DNA of 64,000 bases from Pseudorhodobacter turbinis (GCF_005234135.1 NZ_CP039964.1:1-64000), one strand, 5' to 3'. Shown: positions 34,216-44,131, counted from the stretch's first letter. A program made the numbers and translations. The notes: generated by a model from the letters alone, not told the origin.

Positions 34216-35831
34216 TGGTCTGCTCTTAGGCGAAAGCGTTGAACCTTGCCGGTTGCGGTCTTGGGCAGTTCGGAAATGAACTTGACCGAGCGGGGGTATT
34301 TATAGGGGGCGATGGTGTTTTTGACATGGTCCTGCAGGGCGCGCACCGTCTCTGCATCCGGGGCATATCCTTCGGTAAGCACCACATGGGCCTCGACGAT
34401 GTTGCCGCGCGCCTCGTCGGGGGCGGCGGTCACGACGCATTCCAGCACGGCAGGATGGGCCAGCAAGGCCGCTTCCACCTCGGGCCCCGCAATGTTGTAG
34501 CCGGAGGAAACGATCATATCATCGTTGCGGGCCGCGAAATGCAAATAGCCGTCTTCGTCCATCACAAACGTATCGCCGGTTATGTTCCAGCCGTCTTGGA
34601 CATAGACCTTCTGACGATCATCCGCGAGGTAACGACAGCCGGTCGGGCCCCGCACCGCCAGACGCCCCGCCGTGCCGCGCGGCACCTCACCTCCGTCATC
34701 GCCGATCACTTTGGCCTCAAACCCTGTCACGGGTTTGCCGGTGCAAGCGGGGCGGTGATCGTCAAAGCGGTTGGTCACAAAGATATGCAGCATCTCGGTT
34801 GCGCCAATGCCGTCCAGCATCGGCTTGCCGGTCTTTGCGATCCATTCGTCATAGACGGGTTTGGGCAGGGTTTCGCCCGCCGAAACGGCCGCACGCAAGG
34901 AAGACAGATCCGCACCCTCTTCCATCGCGCGCAACATGAAGCGGTAGGCGGTGGGGGCGGTAAAGCAGATCGTCGCGCGGTATTTCTCGATGATCTCGAT
35001 CATATTGGGCGGGCTTGCCGTTTCCAACAGCGTGGCCGCTGCCCCAAAGCGCAGCGGAAAAATCGCCAACCCGCCAAGGCCAAAGGTAAAGGCCAGGGGT
35101 GGCGAGCCGACAAAGATATCTTCGGGCTGCACATCCAGCACTTCGCGAGCATAGCTGTCGGCGATGATGAGCAGGTCGCGGTGAAAATGCATCGTCGCCT
35201 TGGCGTCGCCAGTGGTACCCGAGGTGAACCCCAGTAGCGCCACATCATCGCGCCCGGTATCGACAGCCGTAAAGGCCACGGTTTTTTCCAACGCAAGGCG
35301 GTCCAACTCGGCGTCATGATTGGAGGTTCCGTCAAACCCCACAACTGATTTCAGGAATTTACTGTCCTTCGCGCAGGCGACCATATCTTCCATCAACCGT
35401 GTGTCACAAAGCGCGTGGGTGATCTCGGCCTTGTCAACGATCTTGCTCAATTCGCCGGCGCGGAGCATTGGCATGGTGTTCACGACCACCGCACCGACCT
35501 TGGTTGCAGCCAGCCAGCAGGCCACCATCGCAGGGTTGTTGGCAGAGCGGATCAGCACGCGGTTGCCCGGCTTGACGCCCAGATCCTCAACCAGCACATT
35601 GGCCAGCCGGTTGGTCCAATCCGTCAGCTCCTTGTAGGTGCGGCGCCGGCCATTCCCGATAAGCGCTATGCGGTCGCCAAAGCCGCGCGCAACCATCGCA
35701 TCGGTTAACTCGACAGCAGCGTTTAGGTGCTCGGGGTAGTCAAACCTGTCCAGCAGGAAGGTGGGATGCTCGCTCTCGGGGGGAAGGTTGTCGCGCGTGA
35801 AACTGTCGGTGTGACCGGTATACCCTAGCAT
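34212..35831 (-). CDS. 2-aminobenzoate-CoA ligase / benzoate-CoA-ligase-family enzyme
   Basis: A 539-residue ANL-superfamily ligase. The P-loop LLGFTSGTTGDAKATMHFHRDLL, the A5-type block DGIGATEMLHIF, YVQDGWNITGDTF and the C-terminal PKTATGKVQRFRL with the catalytic Lys are present. The benzoate/2-aminobenzoate ligase subgroup has GSPPLAFTFGLGGLAIFPLRFG, also present here. It activates the aromatic acid with ATP and CoA, the first step of aerobic CoA-dependent anthranilate breakdown described in Azoarcus evansii. Co-location with a 2-aminobenzoyl-CoA monooxygenase/reductase makes anthranilate the best guess. Confidence 0.85.
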   Translation of the reverse strand: MLGYTGHTDSFTRDNLPPESEHPTFLLDRFDYPEHLNAAVELTDAMVARGFGDRIALIGNGRRRTYKELTDWTNRLANVLVEDLGVKPGNRVLIRSANNPAMVACWLAATKVGAVVVNTMPMLRAGELSKIVDKAEITHALCDTRLMEDMVACAKDSKFLKSVVGFDGTSNHDAELDRLALEKTVAFTAVDTGRDDVALLGFTSGTTGDAKATMHFHRDLLIIADSYAREVLDVQPEDIFVGSPPLAFTFGLGGLAIFPLRFGAAATLLETASPPNMIEIIEKYRATICFTAPTAYRFMLRAMEEGADLSSLRAAVSAGETLPKPVYDEWIAKTGKPMLDGIGATEMLHIFVTNRFDDHRPACTGKPVTGFEAKVIGDDGGEVPRGTAGRLAVRGPTGCRYLADDRQKVYVQDGWNITGDTFVMDEDGYLHFAARNDDMIVSSGYNIAGPEVEAALLAHPAVLECVVTAAPDEARGNIVEAHVVLTEGYAPDAETVRALQDHVKNTIAPYKYPRSVKFISELPKTATGKVQRFRLRADQ

Positions 35832-35834
35832 GGC

Positions 35835-36992
35835 TTAAATTCCCTGATGATTGGCAATGGTCTGACGCGCGATGATAACTCGCTGCACGTCGGAGGCACC
35901 TTCATAGATGCGCAGCGCGCGGATATCGCGGTAGAGCTGCTCTACTTTCATGCCGTGGCGCACGCCGTCGCCACCATGTAGCTGCACGGCCTTATCAATG
36001 ACCTTTTGTGCCTGATCTGTGGAAAACAGCTTGGCCATTGCCGCCTCGCGGGTGATCCGTGGGGCGCCGGAATCCTTGGTCCATGCAGCGCGATAGATCA
36101 GCAGCGCAGAGGCGTCGATGTCCAGCGCCATATCGGCAATATGGCCTTGCACCATTTGCAATTCAAACAGCGGCGCGCCTTGGACATGGCGCGTGGTGAC
36201 GCGGTCCAGCGCCTCGTCCAGCGCGCGGCGGGCAAACCCCAGCGCCGCAGCCGCCACGGTAGATCGGAACACATCAAGAACTCCCATAGCGATCTTGAAA
36301 CCTTGGCCGCTGCCCCCCAGTATTGCGCTGGCAGGGATCCGGCAATCGGTAAAGCGTAGGGTCGCCAGCGGATGCGGTGCGATCACTTGCAAGCGTTCCA
36401 CGACCTCGAACCCCCGCAGGCCCGCAGGCACAACAAAGGCCGACAATCCGCGCGCGCCCGGCGCATCGCCCGTACGTGCAAACAGGGTATAGACATCGGC
36501 GATGCCGCCGTTTGAGATCCACGTTTTCTCGCCGTTGAGGATATAGTCATTGCCATCGCGCGTGGCGGTCATGGTCGAATTCGCCACGTCGGAACCCGAT
36601 TGCGGCTCGGTCAGGGCAAAGGCCGATATCGCCTTGCCGCGCTGGGTAAGGGGCAGCCACTCATCCCGCTGTGCCGACGTGCCGAACAGCGAAATCGCAC
36701 CCGTGCCCAAGCCCTGCATCGCAAAGACAAAATCTGCCAGCCCGTCATGGCGCGCCAGCGTTTCGCGGCTTAGGCACAGCTTGCGCACATCCAGCGGGGC
36801 CCCGTCCGGCGCGCTGGTTTGCATCAGCCACCCCGCATCGCCCATCGACCGTACCAGATTGCGGCAGGCCTGGTCGGTGTCCGAATGATCGACCGCGGCC
36901 AAAGCGCCGGATGCCCAAGCGTCCAGGTCTTGCGCATGGCTGCGGTGGCGGTCTTCGAAAAACGGCCACTCTAGGAACGATTTATCTGCCAT
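35835..36992 (-). CDS. Acyl-CoA dehydrogenase
   Basis: A 385-residue FAD-dependent acyl-CoA dehydrogenase. AFALTEPQSGSDVANSTMTA and YILNGEKTWISNGG bind FAD and substrate, and RIYEGASDVQRVIIARQ carries the catalytic Glu. It oxidises an acyl-CoA to the enoyl-CoA in the beta-oxidation of the ring-derived product. It lies 3 nt upstream of the CoA ligase within the operon. Confidence 0.92.
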   Translation of the reverse strand: MADKSFLEWPFFEDRHRSHAQDLDAWASGALAAVDHSDTDQACRNLVRSMGDAGWLMQTSAPDGAPLDVRKLCLSRETLARHDGLADFVFAMQGLGTGAISLFGTSAQRDEWLPLTQRGKAISAFALTEPQSGSDVANSTMTATRDGNDYILNGEKTWISNGGIADVYTLFARTGDAPGARGLSAFVVPAGLRGFEVVERLQVIAPHPLATLRFTDCRIPASAILGGSGQGFKIAMGVLDVFRSTVAAAALGFARRALDEALDRVTTRHVQGAPLFELQMVQGHIADMALDIDASALLIYRAAWTKDSGAPRITREAAMAKLFSTDQAQKVIDKAVQLHGGDGVRHGMKVEQLYRDIRALRIYEGASDVQRVIIARQTIANHQGI

Positions 36993-37029
36993 TACTTGGG
37001 GCTCTCCTTAGTTGTTCAGCGGTCCGCGT

Positions 37030-37830
37030 TCAGTTGCCCTCAAAAACGGGGCGTTCTTTTGCGACGAAGGCGTTGTAGGCACGCTCGAAATCGGCGGTTT
37101 TCATACAGATCGCCTGTGCCTGCGCTTCGGCCTCGATGGCCTGCTCAATGGACATGGACCACTCCTGCGCCAGCATCGTCTTGGTCATCATATTGCCAAA
37201 GTTCGGGCCTGCGGCGATGCGCAACGCCATCTCGCGCGCGGCGCGGTCAAGATCCTCGGCGGGCACCAGCTTGTTGTGAAAGCCCCATGCGTGGCCTTCA
37301 TCCGCGCTCATTGAGCGGCCGGTATAAAGCAGCTCTGCGGCGCGGCCCTGACCGATGATACGCGGCAGGATGGCACAAGCGCCCATGTCACAGCCCGCAA
37401 GGCCCACACGGGTAAACAGAAACGCAGTCTTGGCTTCGGGTGTGGCAATGCGCAGATCAGAGGCCATGGCGATAATCGCCCCCGCACCCACGCAAACCCC
37501 GTCGATGGCCGCAATGACGGGCTTGCCGCAATTGATGATCGCCTTGACCAGATCGCCGGTCATGCGAGTGAAGGACAGCAGCTCTTTCATGCTCATTCTT
37601 GTCAGCGGGCCGATGATGTCATGCACATCCCCGCCCGAACTGAAATTGCCACCGTTGGACGCGAAAACTACGGCATCCACGTCATCGGAATAATGCAGGT
37701 CGCGGAACCAATCGCGCAGTTCGGCATAGCTGTCAAAGGTCAGCGGGTTTTTCCGGTCGGGGCGGTCCAGCGCGACCGTTGCAATACGGTCCGCGATATC
37801 AAGTTTGAAGTGCTTGGGTTCGGTGTTCAT
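37030..37830 (-). CDS. Enoyl-CoA hydratase/isomerase-family protein with unusual active site
   Basis: A 266-residue crotonase-fold protein. The oxyanion segment [16 protein letters not shown] is normal, but the two hydratase Glu positions are changed. [17 protein letters not shown] has Ile where GG.ELA has Glu, and [21 protein letters not shown] has Arg where PE..LG has Glu, with an Asp in CDMGA. It may therefore act as a hydrolase, isomerase or ring-opening enzyme on the alicyclic CoA thioester instead of hydrating by the classical route. It overlaps the MarR gene end by 4 bp. Confidence 0.83.
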   Translation of the reverse strand: MNTEPKHFKLDIADRIATVALDRPDRKNPLTFDSYAELRDWFRDLHYSDDVDAVVFASNGGNFSSGGDVHDIIGPLTRMSMKELLSFTRMTGDLVKAIINCGKPVIAAIDGVCVGAGAIIAMASDLRIATPEAKTAFLFTRVGLAGCDMGACAILPRIIGQGRAAELLYTGRSMSADEGHAWGFHNKLVPAEDLDRAAREMALRIAAGPNFGNMMTKTMLAQEWSMSIEQAIEAEAQAQAICMKTADFERAYNAFVAKERPVFEGN

Positions 37831-38312
37831 GTCTTGTCCTTTATGGCGGTCGCGCGCGCAGCGGTGAGCAATTGAAGCGCAACGCTGCAGTTATCCTTGT
37901 CTAGCCCGCCGAGCAGCTCTGCGACCCATGCTTCATGGGCAGTAGCCTGTTTTTTGAATTCGGTGCGCCCTTTGGCTGTCAGCCGTGCGCGCGCGGCGCG
38001 GCGATCTCCGGGTACGGCCTCTCGCAGGATCAGCCCGTCTGTTGTCAGCCGGTCCACGATGCCCGTCACATTGCCGTTCGATACCATCAGCAGACGGCTT
38101 AGCTCACTCATTTTTAGGCCGTTTTTGCGGCGATAAAGCGCTGACATCACGTCAAAGCGGGGCAGGGTTGTGGCAAACTGCGTGCGCAATCTTTCGCGCA
38201 ATTCGGCCTGCACCGCCTTGTCGACCTTGAGCAGCTGTAACCAGACTCTGAGCAGCTGCTTGGAGTCACTCTGGGGCGGGGCGACAGGGCGTAACGTCGG
38301 TTCTGAATTCAT
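37827..38312 (-). CDS. MarR-family regulator of the aromatic-CoA operon
   Basis: A 161-residue MarR protein. The winged HTH is visible in [35 protein letters not shown] (residues about 67-101) and [14 protein letters not shown] forms the wing. The start at 38312 overlaps the SDR stop (ATGA) and has GGGGCGAGG upstream. MarR proteins inside such operons are usually CoA-thioester-responsive repressors; its binding sites may be the TTCAA/TTGAA palindromes at 22473 and 41417. Confidence 0.88.
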   Translation of the reverse strand: MNSEPTLRPVAPPQSDSKQLLRVWLQLLKVDKAVQAELRERLRTQFATTLPRFDVMSALYRRKNGLKMSELSRLLMVSNGNVTGIVDRLTTDGLILREAVPGDRRAARARLTAKGRTEFKKQATAHEAWVAELLGGLDKDNCSVALQLLTAARATAIKDKT

Positions 38313-39082
38313 ACCTCGCCCCCCGACAGGGCCAGCGCGTGGCCATTGACGCTGATTGCGGACTCGCTGCACAGCCACAGGGCGGCGCCCGCAACTTCGG
38401 ATGTTTGCACAAAGCGTTTTTGCGGATTTCCGGTCAACAGCGAGGCGCGCGCCTCATCCTCGGACATACCGGTGCTGGCGATAATTTTCTCTATGGATTT
38501 CTCTAGCAAGGGTGTTTCGATAAATCCGGGGCAAATCGCGTTGACGGTGATGTTTTTCGGTCCAAGCTCCAACGCCAGCGCGCGGGTCAGCCCGACAACG
38601 CCATGTTTTGCCGCGCAATAGTGGCTGACATAGGAATAGCCCTTCATGCCGGCGGTTGAGGCCACGGCAATCATGCGCCCGCTGCGCCGTTCCAACATGT
38701 CGGGCAAGGTGGCCTGCCACAGGTTGAACACCCCCGCCAGATTGACATCGAGCGAGGATTGAAACGCCGCCAGCGTCATTTTGGCAAACGGCACACTGTC
38801 GGCAGAACCTGCATTGGCGATGGCGATGCTGACGGGCCCATGGGTGGCGCGGGCACGGTCAAGGGCGGCATCCAGCGATGCGCGGTCGGTCACATCCGCC
38901 GTTAGCGCCAGCGCGCCGGTCTGGTCGGCAACCGCTTGCAACGGCTCTGCCCGACGACCAAGGACCGTCACACGCGCGCCAAGTTCGGCAAAGGCCACGG
39001 CGATTTCTGCGCCCACACCAGTGCCGCCACCCGTGATCACCACATGATCCATTTGCATGGGCTGACTCGGTGCGGTTGTCAT
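38309..39082 (-). CDS. Short-chain dehydrogenase/reductase
   Basis: A 257-residue classical [21 protein letters not shown] is the TGxxxGxG cofactor site, IANAGSA the NAG motif, [14 protein letters not shown] the YxxxK catalytic pair preceded by Ser, and PGFIETP the C-terminal substrate-loop start. It probably oxidises or reduces a hydroxyacyl-CoA or alicyclic hydroxyl in the 2-aminobenzoyl-CoA route. It overlaps both neighbours by 4 bp. Confidence 0.88.
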   Translation of the reverse strand: MTTAPSQPMQMDHVVITGGGTGVGAEIAVAFAELGARVTVLGRRAEPLQAVADQTGALALTADVTDRASLDAALDRARATHGPVSIAIANAGSADSVPFAKMTLAAFQSSLDVNLAGVFNLWQATLPDMLERRSGRMIAVASTAGMKGYSYVSHYCAAKHGVVGLTRALALELGPKNITVNAICPGFIETPLLEKSIEKIIASTGMSEDEARASLLTGNPQKRFVQTSEVAGAALWLCSESAISVNGHALALSGGEV

Positions 39083-41367
39083 ACCTTTTCCACTTCGGTT
39101 TCCTTGTCGGCAAGGCGCCAGCTTTGGTCGCGGCCTGCCTCATAGGGTAGGGGCCATACCATCTCGCGGTCGCCGATTGCGGTGGCCGCATGCAGCGTCC
39201 AATAGGGATCGGCCAAATGCGGACGGGCCAGACAGACCAGATCGGCGCGCCCGGCCATCAGGATCGAATTGACGTGATCGGCCTCGTAAATATTGCCGAC
39301 TGCCATGGTGGCCACGCCCGCCTCGTTGCGGATCCTGTCCGAGAACGGGGTCTGAAACATGCGCCCGTAAACGGGATGGCCTTGGGTGGAGGTTTGGCCG
39401 GCAGAGACGTCGATAATATCGGCTCCCGCCTCGGAGAAGGCGCGTGCGATCAACACCGCTTCTTCGGGGGTTACCCCATCGGGACCCGCCCAGTCATTGG
39501 CCGAGATCCGCACCGACATCGGCTTGGCCGCAGGCCATACCGCCCGCATCGCGCGGAAAACCTCTAACGGATAGCGCATCCGGTTTTCAAGACTGCCACC
39601 GTATTCATCGTCGCGCGTGTTGGACAGCGGCGAGATGAATGAGGACACCAGATAGCCATGCGCCGCATGCAGCTCGATCATATCAAATCCCGCACGTTCG
39701 GCCATTTCAGCGGCTGCGACAAAATCGGCCTTTACGGCATCCATATCATCGCGTGTCATAGCACGCGGGACGGCGTTGCCTTTGGCCCATGCGATTGCAG
39801 AGGCAGACAGCAAATCCCAGTTGCCTGAGGCCAGCGGCTTATCCATGCCATCCCACCCCAGATTGGTAGAGCCTTTGCGCCCCGCATGGCCGATCTGGCA
39901 GCAAATCTTGGCGCGTGTTTCGGCATGCACAAACCGTGTAAGTCGCGCCCATTCCGCCTCATGTTGGGGGCTATAAAGCCCGGGACAGCCCGGTGTGATC
40001 CGCCCGTCCGCGCTAACGCAGGTCATCTCGGTATAGACCAGACCGGCGCCGCCTTTGGCACGTTCTGCATAGTGGACAAAATGCCAATCGGTGGGGTTGC
40101 CGTTCACCGCCTTATATTGCGCCATAGGCGAGACAACGATACGGTTGTCCAGATCCATCTCGCGCAGCTTGAAGGGGGCGAACATCGGCGCGCGCACCTT
40201 GGTTTCCGTGCTTCCCGAACGGATCTGGAACCATTTCTCCGCGCTTTCCAGCCACTCGGGGTCGCGCAGGCGCAGGTTTTCATGGCTGATCCGCTGACTG
40301 CGTGTCAGCAGCGAGTAATTGAACTGAACCGGGTCCAGATGCAAATAGCGGTGTATATCCTCAAACCATTCTAAGGAGTTGCGCGCCGCTGATTGCAGAC
40401 GCAAAACCTGAATGCGGCGCTCATCTTCGTAAAGCGCAAATGCCTCGGCGAGGGTGTCTTTTTGGGTCACATATTCGGCCAGCGCAATGGCGCTTTCCAA
40501 CGCCAGCTTGCTTCCCGACCCGATAGAGAAATGCGCCGAGGCAGAGGCATCGCCCATCAGGACGATATTCCCATGGCTCCATTTTTCACACAATACGCGC
40601 GGGAAATTGATCCAGGCGGAACCGCGGATGTGGTGCGCATTGGTCATCAACGCATGGCCGCCGAGATGGTTTTTAAAGATCTCCTCGCAGGTGGCAATGC
40701 TGTCTTGCTGGGACATCTCGCCAAAGCCGTAGGCGTCAAAGGTTGCCTGATCACATTCGATAATGAAGGTCGATGTGGTGTCATCAAAGCTGTAGGCATG
40801 CGCCCAGACCCAGCCTTTGTCGGTCTCTTCGAAGATAAAGGTAAAGGCGTCATCGAATTTCTGATGCGTGCCCAGCCAGACAAATTTGCAAGTGCGCAAC
40901 TCGATATTAGGCTTGAAAATATCGGCGAATTCAGTCCGCGTGGCAGAGTTAAGACCATCGGAGGCGACAACCAGATCAAAACCCTTGGCAAAGGCGCCGA
41001 TGTCGGTGACGTTGTGTTCAAACTCCAGCACGACGCCCAGATCGACTGCGCGGGCCTGCAAATCCAGTAGCAATTGCTTACGCCCGATGCCGCAGAACCC
41101 GTGCCCCGTAGAAAGCTGTTTGGTGCCACGGTAATGCACCGCGATATCATCCCAATAGGCGAAATTGCTTTCGATCGCTTTGGCGCTGATCGGATCATTC
41201 GCGGCCAGATTACCCAGCGTCTCATCCGATAGAACCACCCCCCAGCCAAAGGTATCGTCGGGTTTGTTGCGCTCGAATACGGTGATATCCACATCAGGCT
41301 GACGCAGTTTCATGGAAATTGCAAAGTATAGACCGGCTGGCCCACCCCCTAGACAAGCAATACGCAT
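39079..41367 (-). CDS. 2-aminobenzoyl-CoA monooxygenase/reductase (bifunctional flavoprotein)
   Basis: A 762-residue fusion. The N-terminal half (about 1-380) is a class A flavin monooxygenase: [19 protein letters not shown] for FAD, the DG-type block [15 protein letters not shown], and [19 protein letters not shown] as the GD motif. The C-terminal half (about 395-750) is an old-yellow-enzyme-type FMN reductase: [26 protein letters not shown] and [21 protein letters not shown]. This architecture is known for 2-aminobenzoyl-CoA monooxygenase/reductase and salicylyl-CoA 5-hydroxylase, which hydroxylate and then dearomatise the ring without ring-cleaving dioxygenases. The start at MRIACLGGG is chosen; the frame to 41517 is not family-like. 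It is the first gene of the minus-strand operon. Confidence 0.9.
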   Translation of the reverse strand: MRIACLGGGPAGLYFAISMKLRQPDVDITVFERNKPDDTFGWGVVLSDETLGNLAANDPISAKAIESNFAYWDDIAVHYRGTKQLSTGHGFCGIGRKQLLLDLQARAVDLGVVLEFEHNVTDIGAFAKGFDLVVASDGLNSATRTEFADIFKPNIELRTCKFVWLGTHQKFDDAFTFIFEETDKGWVWAHAYSFDDTTSTFIIECDQATFDAYGFGEMSQQDSIATCEEIFKNHLGGHALMTNAHHIRGSAWINFPRVLCEKWSHGNIVLMGDASASAHFSIGSGSKLALESAIALAEYVTQKDTLAEAFALYEDERRIQVLRLQSAARNSLEWFEDIHRYLHLDPVQFNYSLLTRSQRISHENLRLRDPEWLESAEKWFQIRSGSTETKVRAPMFAPFKLREMDLDNRIVVSPMAQYKAVNGNPTDWHFVHYAERAKGGAGLVYTEMTCVSADGRITPGCPGLYSPQHEAEWARLTRFVHAETRAKICCQIGHAGRKGSTNLGWDGMDKPLASGNWDLLSASAIAWAKGNAVPRAMTRDDMDAVKADFVAAAEMAERAGFDMIELHAAHGYLVSSFISPLSNTRDDEYGGSLENRMRYPLEVFRAMRAVWPAAKPMSVRISANDWAGPDGVTPEEAVLIARAFSEAGADIIDVSAGQTSTQGHPVYGRMFQTPFSDRIRNEAGVATMAVGNIYEADHVNSILMAGRADLVCLARPHLADPYWTLHAATAIGDREMVWPLPYEAGRDQSWRLADKETEVEKV

Positions 41368-41416
41368 CGGGACTCTCCTGATCAAATATAGGAAAGAGTG
41401 TATCGGGCGACTTAAA

Positions 41417-41434
41417 TATTTCAAGCCTAAAGTT
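41417..41434. promoter_or_regulatory. Degenerate copy of the 22473 palindrome before the 2-aminobenzoyl-CoA operon
   Basis: TATTTCAAGC matches the left arm of the operator at 22473 exactly; the right arm is weaker (14 of 18 positions overall). It lies 50 bp upstream of the monooxygenase start codon, a normal operator position. Confidence 0.5.
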
Positions 41435-41639
41435 TTAAAAGTGAAGGGTCGGGTCTGGGTCGGAAGATCGTATACGATTTTTTTAAATAAAGTCAAAACC
41501 TTAGAATGGTGGGACAATCAGATTGTCCCGGCCTTGCCAAGGTGTTGGCTTGAGGATGTCATGTCTCAGGTTGAGCAAGTCTTGGCTTCATTGAGAGGGC
41601 GTATTCAGCCCATAGGTTGAATGCATCGCTCCGGACGTG
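41435..41639. other. Upstream gap of the monooxygenase operon; nothing recognised
   Basis: Short plus-strand frames here are not family-like. An AT-rich part near 41440-41510 is plausible promoter sequence for the minus-strand operon. Confidence 0.35.
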
Positions 41640-41830
41640 CCGATAGGCTTTGGCATTGCGCCCCAATTTTGTTGACCAAAGCCACGAGCTTCGCGGCTGA
41701 CGATGACGCCTCGCTCAGCAAGAAAGCCCTAGACATCGGCGATGCTAAGCGCAAAGCGATGATCAGCTTGGACCGCATCGGTGACGATCAGGCGGGGAAA
41801 ACGAATAGCTCTCACGCACGGCATTGACGG
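41640..41830 (-). pseudogene. IS6-family transposase N-terminal remnant
   Basis: On the minus strand IRFPRLIVTDAVQADHRFALSIADV, a TAG, GFLAERGVIVSREA and, one frame over, LWSTKLGRNAKAYR. These match the N-terminal blocks of IS6/IS26-type transposases (RFPREII..AVWLY.RF.LS.RDVE.LLAERG..VS.E....W..KFG). The catalytic core is absent. It lies between the monooxygenase and thiolase promoters. Confidence 0.6.
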
Positions 41831-41902
41831 CAGTATCGTCATGCCTCAACCTACCAAGTCAAAAACCACAAACAACTTGGCAATGCCCTCCGGAGCTATA
41901 AT

Positions 41903-43099
41903 ATGACCGATGTTTATATCTGTGACTATATCCGCACGCCGATTGGTCGTTTCGGCGGCAGCCTCGCGTCAGTACGCGCCGATGATCTGGGTGCGATCCC
42001 GATCAAGGCGCTTATCGCGCGCAATCTGAACGTAGATTGGGCAGCGGTTGACGAGGTGATTTTCGGCTGCGCCAACCAAGCGGGCGAAGATAACCGCAAC
42101 ATCGCCCGGATGTCGGCACTGCTTGCGGGGTTACCCGCGGAGGTGCCCGGCACCACGATGAACCGCCTTTGCGGATCGGGGATGGATGCGGTGATTACAG
42201 CTGCGCGGACAATTAAAGCAGGCGAAGCGGAGATCATCATCGCAGGCGGAGTTGAGAGCATGTCGCGCGCGCCGTTCGTGATGCCCAAAGCCGAAAGTGC
42301 GTATTCCCGCGCCTCGGAAATTCATGATACCACCATCGGTTGGCGGTTCATCAACCCGCTGATGAAAGGGCAATACGGTGTAGATTCGATGCCGGAAACC
42401 GCCGAAAACGTCGCTGAGGATTTCGGAATCTCGCGCGCCGACCAAGACATCTTTGCGCTGCGGTCGCAGGAAAAAGCCGCCCTCGCCCAGAGCAACGGCA
42501 GGCTTGCCCAAGAAATCACGCCCGTCGAGATAGCGCAACGCAAGGGCGACCCCAAGGTCATCAGAGCCGATGAGCATCCCCGCGCCACCACGCTTGAAAC
42601 GCTCGCTGGTTTGCGCGCCCCCTTCCGCGCGGGCGGGTCGGTGACGGCTGGCAACGCGTCGGGGGTCAATGACGGCGCGGCGGCACTGATCATCGCCTCG
42701 GCGGCGGCGGCAAAAAAATATGGTCTTACCCCGATAGCCCGTATTTTGGGCGGCGCGACCGCGGGTGTGGCGCCTCGGATCATGGGCATTGGCCCTATTT
42801 CGGCATCGAACAAGCTGATGGCGCGGCTTGGCCTGCGCCAGATCGATTTCTCGGTAATTGAATTGAACGAGGCGTTTGCTTCGCAGGGGCTTGCGACGCT
42901 ACGCGCTCTCGGGATCGTGGATGGCGATCCTCGTGTAAATCCCAACGGCGGCGCGATTGCGCTGGGTCATCCGCTGGGCATGTCGGGCGCACGAATCACC
43001 GGATCGGCAGCACTTGAGCTGCAGGCCAGGCAAAAGTCGCTTTCGACGATGTGCATTGGCGTTGGCCAAGGCATCGCCATTGCCCTTGAAGGCTGCTGA
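41903..43099 (+). CDS. Acetyl-CoA acetyltransferase / beta-ketoadipyl-CoA thiolase-like
   Basis: A 398-residue thiolase. The acylated Cys90 lies in MNRLCGSGMDAV, GNASGVNDGAAALI and NPNGGAIALGHPLGMSGAR (catalytic His) are conserved, and MCIGVGQGIAIALE holds the second Cys. The sequence resembles PcaF/PaaJ-type thiolases that cleave 3-oxoadipyl-CoA or similar dicarboxylyl-CoA to acetyl-CoA and succinyl-CoA, which fits as the last step of the neighbouring CoA pathway. GGAG lies 7 nt before the ATG. It is transcribed away from the operon and separated from it by IS6 debris. Confidence 0.92.
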   Translation: MTDVYICDYIRTPIGRFGGSLASVRADDLGAIPIKALIARNLNVDWAAVDEVIFGCANQAGEDNRNIARMSALLAGLPAEVPGTTMNRLCGSGMDAVITAARTIKAGEAEIIIAGGVESMSRAPFVMPKAESAYSRASEIHDTTIGWRFINPLMKGQYGVDSMPETAENVAEDFGISRADQDIFALRSQEKAALAQSNGRLAQEITPVEIAQRKGDPKVIRADEHPRATTLETLAGLRAPFRAGGSVTAGNASGVNDGAAALIIASAAAAKKYGLTPIARILGGATAGVAPRIMGIGPISASNKLMARLGLRQIDFSVIELNEAFASQGLATLRALGIVDGDPRVNPNGGAIALGHPLGMSGARITGSAALELQARQKSLSTMCIGVGQGIAIALEGC

Positions 43100-43128
43100 T
43101 GGGCGGGGCAAGTCACCTCGACTAGGGA

Positions 43129-43641
43129 TCAGCCTCTGCACGAACCCGAGTTTCCAGCTTGGCTAACCCCAGCGGTTGCAAGCGCGGTCATCGTTCGATC
43201 CCCATCATAGGTGAGGTCTAGGCAAGTTTGCAAAACCGCGCCGTCTCCATCCTGATCGAGACGATTGGCGAATGCAACAAGACAGCCATAACCGGCAATC
43301 GCATAATGCACCATGCGCTGGTACTGCGTAACGATTACCGCATCACGGACCTTATCCGAGCCGAAGTCCGCGTCAAGCACGTGCGCTTTCGCCTCTGCGG
43401 CCAAACCCTGCATTCCTTTACAATGCTCGCCATCGGGCGATATTCCGTGTTGATTGCAGATTTCCGCAATTTTCTCCATCCCATCGTTGATGCCGTTGGC
43501 CCCCGCAATCAAAGCTTTTGACAGATCCTTGTCGTGCGCCGTACGCCCTAGCGCTGTGACGATATCGAGCGACTGTTTGTTGGCGCTCCACATGTCTTGA
43601 AGTTGGTCATGGTAAACGTCTTTGAGGGAGTTCATCGTCAT
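43129..43641 (-). CDS. DUF892 (YciE/YciF) ferritin-like stress protein
   Basis: A 170-residue helical protein: MNSLKDVYHDQLQDMWSANKQ, HGISPDGEHCKGMQGLAAEA and DAVIVTQYQRMVHYAIAGYG are the DUF892 blocks, with the Glu/His/Asp residues expected to line the di-metal site of a ferritin-like four-helix bundle. The family is linked to general stress. AGGAGG directly precedes the ATG at 43641. It converges on the thiolase gene, and no strong terminator is seen between them. Confidence 0.85.
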   Translation of the reverse strand: MTMNSLKDVYHDQLQDMWSANKQSLDIVTALGRTAHDKDLSKALIAGANGINDGMEKIAEICNQHGISPDGEHCKGMQGLAAEAKAHVLDADFGSDKVRDAVIVTQYQRMVHYAIAGYGCLVAFANRLDQDGDGAVLQTCLDLTYDGDRTMTALATAGVSQAGNSGSCRG

Positions 43642-43798
43642 ATTGGCCTCCTGCCGTTGATTTGATCTGTCCAGACAAACGCCCGACCACGTGTTACGTT
43701 CCAAGCAATCCTTCTGAATCGAAATGACCTCCTCCCCACGGTGGGTGGGAATAGGCTACATTTTCGCAATGGCCGAACCGCCGCAGAAAGGACAAGAC

Positions 43799-43870
43799 AT
43801 GGCAGATGTTAAAAATGCGAAAGATCCTGATCATGTCGACAAACGGGTTTGAGCAATCTGAGCTCTCAAG
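43799..43870 (+). pseudogene. PfpI/DJ-1-family protein, N-terminal remnant with frameshift
   Basis: The authentic start reads MADVKNAK and then, after one extra base, continues in the next frame as ILIMSTNGFEQSELS, the standard first strand and Glu-containing nucleophile-elbow partner of PfpI-type stress proteins. Homology stops abruptly after SELS, so the gene is both frameshifted and truncated. PfpI and DUF892 proteins are often in the same stress clusters. Confidence 0.72.
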
Positions 43871-44131
43871 GGGAAAGAGCGGGTTTTGTATTGAGGGTAT
43901 AAGAACCGTCCGGCGCAGAGCCACGACAGTTTGCAGATGCTTTCTCAGTGCATTAGCGCGGTCCTGCCAGACGCACATTAGCGATGTCATCGGCTGAACC
44001 TTCGTCATCCCGCTGAAAGTTTTAGCTACCGCGTCCCGCCTCACATGTTAATGTCGAGGCGGATCGCACCAGCTAAATCCTGCGGAATTACTTTTCGAAG
44101 CAGGGCTTTCTGACTTAACCATGAGGCCTTG
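43871..44131. other. Gap before the sensor kinase; no gene recognised
   Basis: It follows the truncated PfpI fragment. Small open frames on both strands (for example minus-strand MTSLMCVWQDRANALRK) do not resemble known proteins. It should contain the kinase promoter. Confidence 0.35.

Noticed and set aside
41400..41517. 50-residue N-terminal extension of the 2-aminobenzoyl-CoA monooxygenase
   Set aside because: It is AT-rich, contains the operator-like site and would precede the FAD motif with non-family sequence; the ATG at 41367 fits homologues.
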